Below, one piece after another: positions 36,530 to 38,479 of a DNA stretch of 38,479 bases; the stretch's first letter is position 1, and the number at the start of each line of letters is the position of its first letter. The stretch lies in contig CAMCXM010000014.1 of assembly GCA_945883425.1 (NCBI GenBank), forward strand, positions 1 through 38,479, written 5' to 3'. The position numbers and the translations under genes were made by a program. A model generated the notes under the pieces. That model did not search any database and was not told the DNA's origin. It was given only the letters and a program-made list of their open reading frames with translations. This DNA comes from Spirosoma fluviale (GTDB taxonomy: Bacteria; Bacteroidota; Bacteroidia; Cytophagales; Flexibacteraceae).

Positions 36530-38479
36530 ATGAAAGTATTAAGGCAAAATCAATATAATCAAGGAGTTGGCAAATATAAACTACTATCCTCAACTTCTGG
36601 CGTTGGTTCAATTATTACAACCAAACTTGGCTCTTATGTTTTAATTTCTGACATAAATAAATGGAGATTTATAAAATGGGCAAATTCAAAAATTGAAGTT
36701 ATAAGAACTAACAACTCAGATGACAGAAAAGTATATGAGCTGAGCAAGTCAGAAATTTCAAATAGAGGAATTGAATTTATTGATGATCAAAGATTTATTA
36801 AATTCATTAAATCCGAGAAAAAGCTTGAAAACTTAGTTTGTTTGATTGGCATTCCACATATGGCTTTGAATGAATCATTCAATACACCTAATTGGAAAAA
36901 TCATCCAATAAGAACTGCATTAGAAAGAACAGGTGAACAATTTGAAGGAGTTTCAAGCCATTATATGATTAATGGTACTCACTTTCCAAAATGGTTTAAA
37001 AATTCCGATGGTGAATTAAAATTAATAAAAGAATGGTTTGCAATCTGGGAAAAAGAATGCCGTAAATATCCTGATACTCTAAAGCTAGATAATTTCTCAC
37101 CGCCTAGAGATGCTCTGAGCAAAAAGGCATTTATTCGTGAAATAAACTCAAAAAATGAAGACGGCAACCCGATCAAAATTCGAGAGTATAAGACTCTTGA
37201 ACAGACTAACTTAATTTTGATATGTCCTAATGGCCACCTTTCAGATATTCCTTGGGCTAACTATTTACGATGGAAAACAGAAAAGTATTTAAGACTTCGT
37301 CCTGAGGAAGATAAAGGGGAAAATCTTATGTCAAATGAAATGGTGGGCCCTTGTTGCAGTAATCCAAAACTTAAGTGGACAGAAAGCAAAACAAAATCTG
37401 AAGGTTATGGTAGTATCTACATTGAATGTAATAGCTGTGGTTTAGGTTCGGGTTTAGACAAGGATAAACCTAAAATCAATCTTGAAGGTATAAATAGTAT
37501 AGAACCGTATTGTATTGGTCAAAAACCTTGGGAGATAGACCTTGATAATCCGACAATCATTCCGTACGAAAATTGCTTCAAAAGAAATGAACCTGGCAAG
37601 AGAGAAAAGATGCAGGTAGCATTGGTAACCGCTAATAATGTTTACTACGCAAATGGTTTTTCAAGTCTTTTTATACCAATTTACTTAGCGGAAAATAAAT
37701 CGAAAGAATTAATTGACGCATTAAAAATTATTGAAGAAAGATACAACAAGAGAAACTCAACTAATCCAATAACAAAGGAAGATTATTGGGCTAAAAAAAT
37801 TGAAGATGATTTTGATGAGTTTTTATCAGACAATGGAATTGTTGTTACCGTTGATATGGAAAACTTCAAAAAGCAGCTCAAAAGTGAATTTCTTAATGTA
37901 ATCTCCGAGACTAACGTAGATAAACACGAAGAATATAGATGGCAAGAGTACCGATGTTTTTCTCAAAATTCACTAATTAATGGATTAGACGACAATAAAG
38001 GTTTAAGATTTAAGGACATAAAGCTACCTGATGAGTTAACAGATTTCTTTATAAAAATTCAGCAAGTAGAAGAATTAAAAGTAACTAACGTACAATTGGA
38101 TTTCACAAGAGTAAAACCTAAAGAACGAATTGTAGTTAATGGTGAGGTGCAAGAATCTTCAAGTGGTCAAAATATATTTTCTATTGACTCTAAGGAATTA
38201 TTATATACACTTCCTGCAAATGAAACGCTAGGAGAAGGTCTTTACTTTGAATTCTCAAATGAAAAAATTGATAGTTGGGTATCTGGAAATATCAATGAAT
38301 TAGAAAATCGATTTGGTAAATACCTTAATACAATTCCGGATTCAAGTGGTCAAGGTCTTAGCTCCAAAATGAAAATTTACAACAACAAATACAAACACTT
38401 TTTAATTCACTCCTTCTCACATATGATGATGAGAGAGTTAGAATTTTCTTGTGGTTATCCAACAGCAAGTTTAAAAGAA
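36530..38479 (+). CDS. drmB: DrmB-type DUF1998 protein, 3' end off the right edge
   Basis: The reading frame from ATG 36530 is open for 650 codons to the window edge, 1 nt after the drmA stop. The N-terminus YKLLSSTSGVGSIITTKLGS fits DrmB. A zinc-binding part has CPNGH (C232-H236), CC (275-276) and C-N-S-C (C300, C303). The end carries the DUF1998 signature LIHSFSHMMMRELEF, with HSFSH at 627-631, followed by CGYPTASLK. DUF1998 proteins partner with DrmA and help it recognise phage DNA. The remaining C-terminus, probably about 10 to 30 residues or more, is missing, and a drmC gene may follow. Confidence 0.92.
   Translation, partial: MKVLRQNQYNQGVGKYKLLSSTSGVGSIITTKLGSYVLISDINKWRFIKWANSKIEVIRTNNSDDRKVYELSKSEISNRGIEFIDDQRFIKFIKSEKKLENLVCLIGIPHMALNESFNTPNWKNHPIRTALERTGEQFEGVSSHYMINGTHFPKWFKNSDGELKLIKEWFAIWEKECRKYPDTLKLDNFSPPRDALSKKAFIREINSKNEDGNPIKIREYKTLEQTNLILICPNGHLSDIPWANYLRWKTEKYLRLRPEEDKGENLMSNEMVGPCCSNPKLKWTESKTKSEGYGSIYIECNSCGLGSGLDKDKPKINLEGINSIEPYCIGQKPWEIDLDNPTIIPYENCFKRNEPGKREKMQVALVTANNVYYANGFSSLFIPIYLAENKSKELIDALKIIEERYNKRNSTNPITKEDYWAKKIEDDFDEFLSDNGIVVTVDMENFKKQLKSEFLNVISETNVDKHEEYRWQEYRCFSQNSLINGLDDNKGLRFKDIKLPDELTDFFIKIQQVEELKVTNVQLDFTRVKPKERIVVNGEVQESSSGQNIFSIDSKELLYTLPANETLGEGLYFEFSNEKIDSWVSGNINELENRFGKYLNTIPDSSGQGLSSKMKIYNNKYKHFLIHSFSHMMMRELEFSCGYPTASLKE

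Larger units (their letters stand above)
26327..38479 (+). other. DISARM-like anti-phage island, class 2 type, with an extra NERD helicase
   Basis: Five plus-strand genes run with almost no gaps (overlaps of 1 and 8 nt, gaps of 2 and 1 nt): C5-methyltransferase, NERD-SF1 helicase, unknown 828-residue protein, DrmA-type helicase and DrmB. C5-methyltransferase, DrmA and DrmB are the named core of class-2 DISARM (drmMII, drmA, drmB). G+C content by eye is about 30% against 45-50% in the flanking chromosome, which points to horizontal acquisition. The right end is outside the window, so drmC cannot be judged. Confidence 0.85.

Noticed and set aside
26327-38479. BREX or a prophage region
   Set aside because: There is no PglZ, BrxC or BrxL-type protein, and there are no capsid, portal, terminase or integrase genes.

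Overview
The window looks like a chromosomal segment of a Bacteroidota bacterium; class cannot be fixed from sequence alone. The evidence is a giant secreted protein with a type IX secretion (T9SS) C-terminal sorting domain, several TAnnTTTG-type promoter elements just upstream of genes, an IS200-type transposase with small subterminal hairpins, and housekeeping genes with strong Bacteroidota flavour (a TIGR02757-type protein, a small DUF2905 protein, GatC, MiaE, a GH13 branching enzyme). Base composition is moderate (by eye 45-50% G+C) up to about 25.74 kb and then falls sharply to about 30% G+C to the right edge.

Layout. 0-0.3 kb: the start of an IS200/IS605-type transposase running off the left edge, with two small hairpins at its upstream side. 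0.46-9.4 kb: an 8.9-kb gene on the minus strand for a 2965-residue T9SS-exported repeat/beta-helix protein, with its own terminator and a probable promoter. 9.8-11.7 kb: minus-strand genes for a small membrane protein, a universal-stress-protein homologue, and a translationally coupled DUF2905/FluC (fluoride channel) pair. 11.8-14.3 kb: glycogen branching enzyme overlapping a HAD phosphatase. 14.3-18.0 kb: a convergent TIGR02757 protein, then DUF486 membrane protein, an unknown protein, an MCE-domain lipid-transport protein and MiaE, then a small membrane protein. 18.2-20.9 kb: a CinA protein whose C-terminal deamidase half has decayed, and a 2-oxo-acid dehydrogenase E2 with a strong terminator. 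20.9-25.7 kb: a small secreted protein, an acyltransferase (PlsC family) overlapping gatC, a possible ATP-grasp-like protein, and recJ.

25.74-26.33 kb is a repeat-bearing junction without a convincing gene. From 26.33 kb to the right edge (12.15 kb) runs one tightly packed, AT-rich, plus-strand operon of five genes: a C5-cytosine DNA methyltransferase, a NERD-nuclease/superfamily-1 helicase, an 828-residue protein of unknown fold, a 1423-residue DrmA-type helicase, and a DrmB-type DUF1998 protein cut by the window edge. The methyltransferase + DrmA + DrmB set identifies this as a class-2-like DISARM anti-phage system. The NERD-helicase between the methyltransferase and the unknown protein is not one of the standard DISARM components I know, so this is the most interesting part of the window. 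The 828-residue protein is a candidate DrmE by position and size only. DrmC (phospholipase-D nuclease) is not visible and could lie beyond the right edge.

How the genes would work together: in the DISARM operon the methyltransferase should mark host DNA, and DrmA/DrmB should bind and remodel unmarked incoming DNA. The NERD-helicase might add nucleolytic processing; this last step is inference. The left 25.7 kb is mostly ordinary chromosome in short operons, and the defence genes appear to have been inserted just after recJ.
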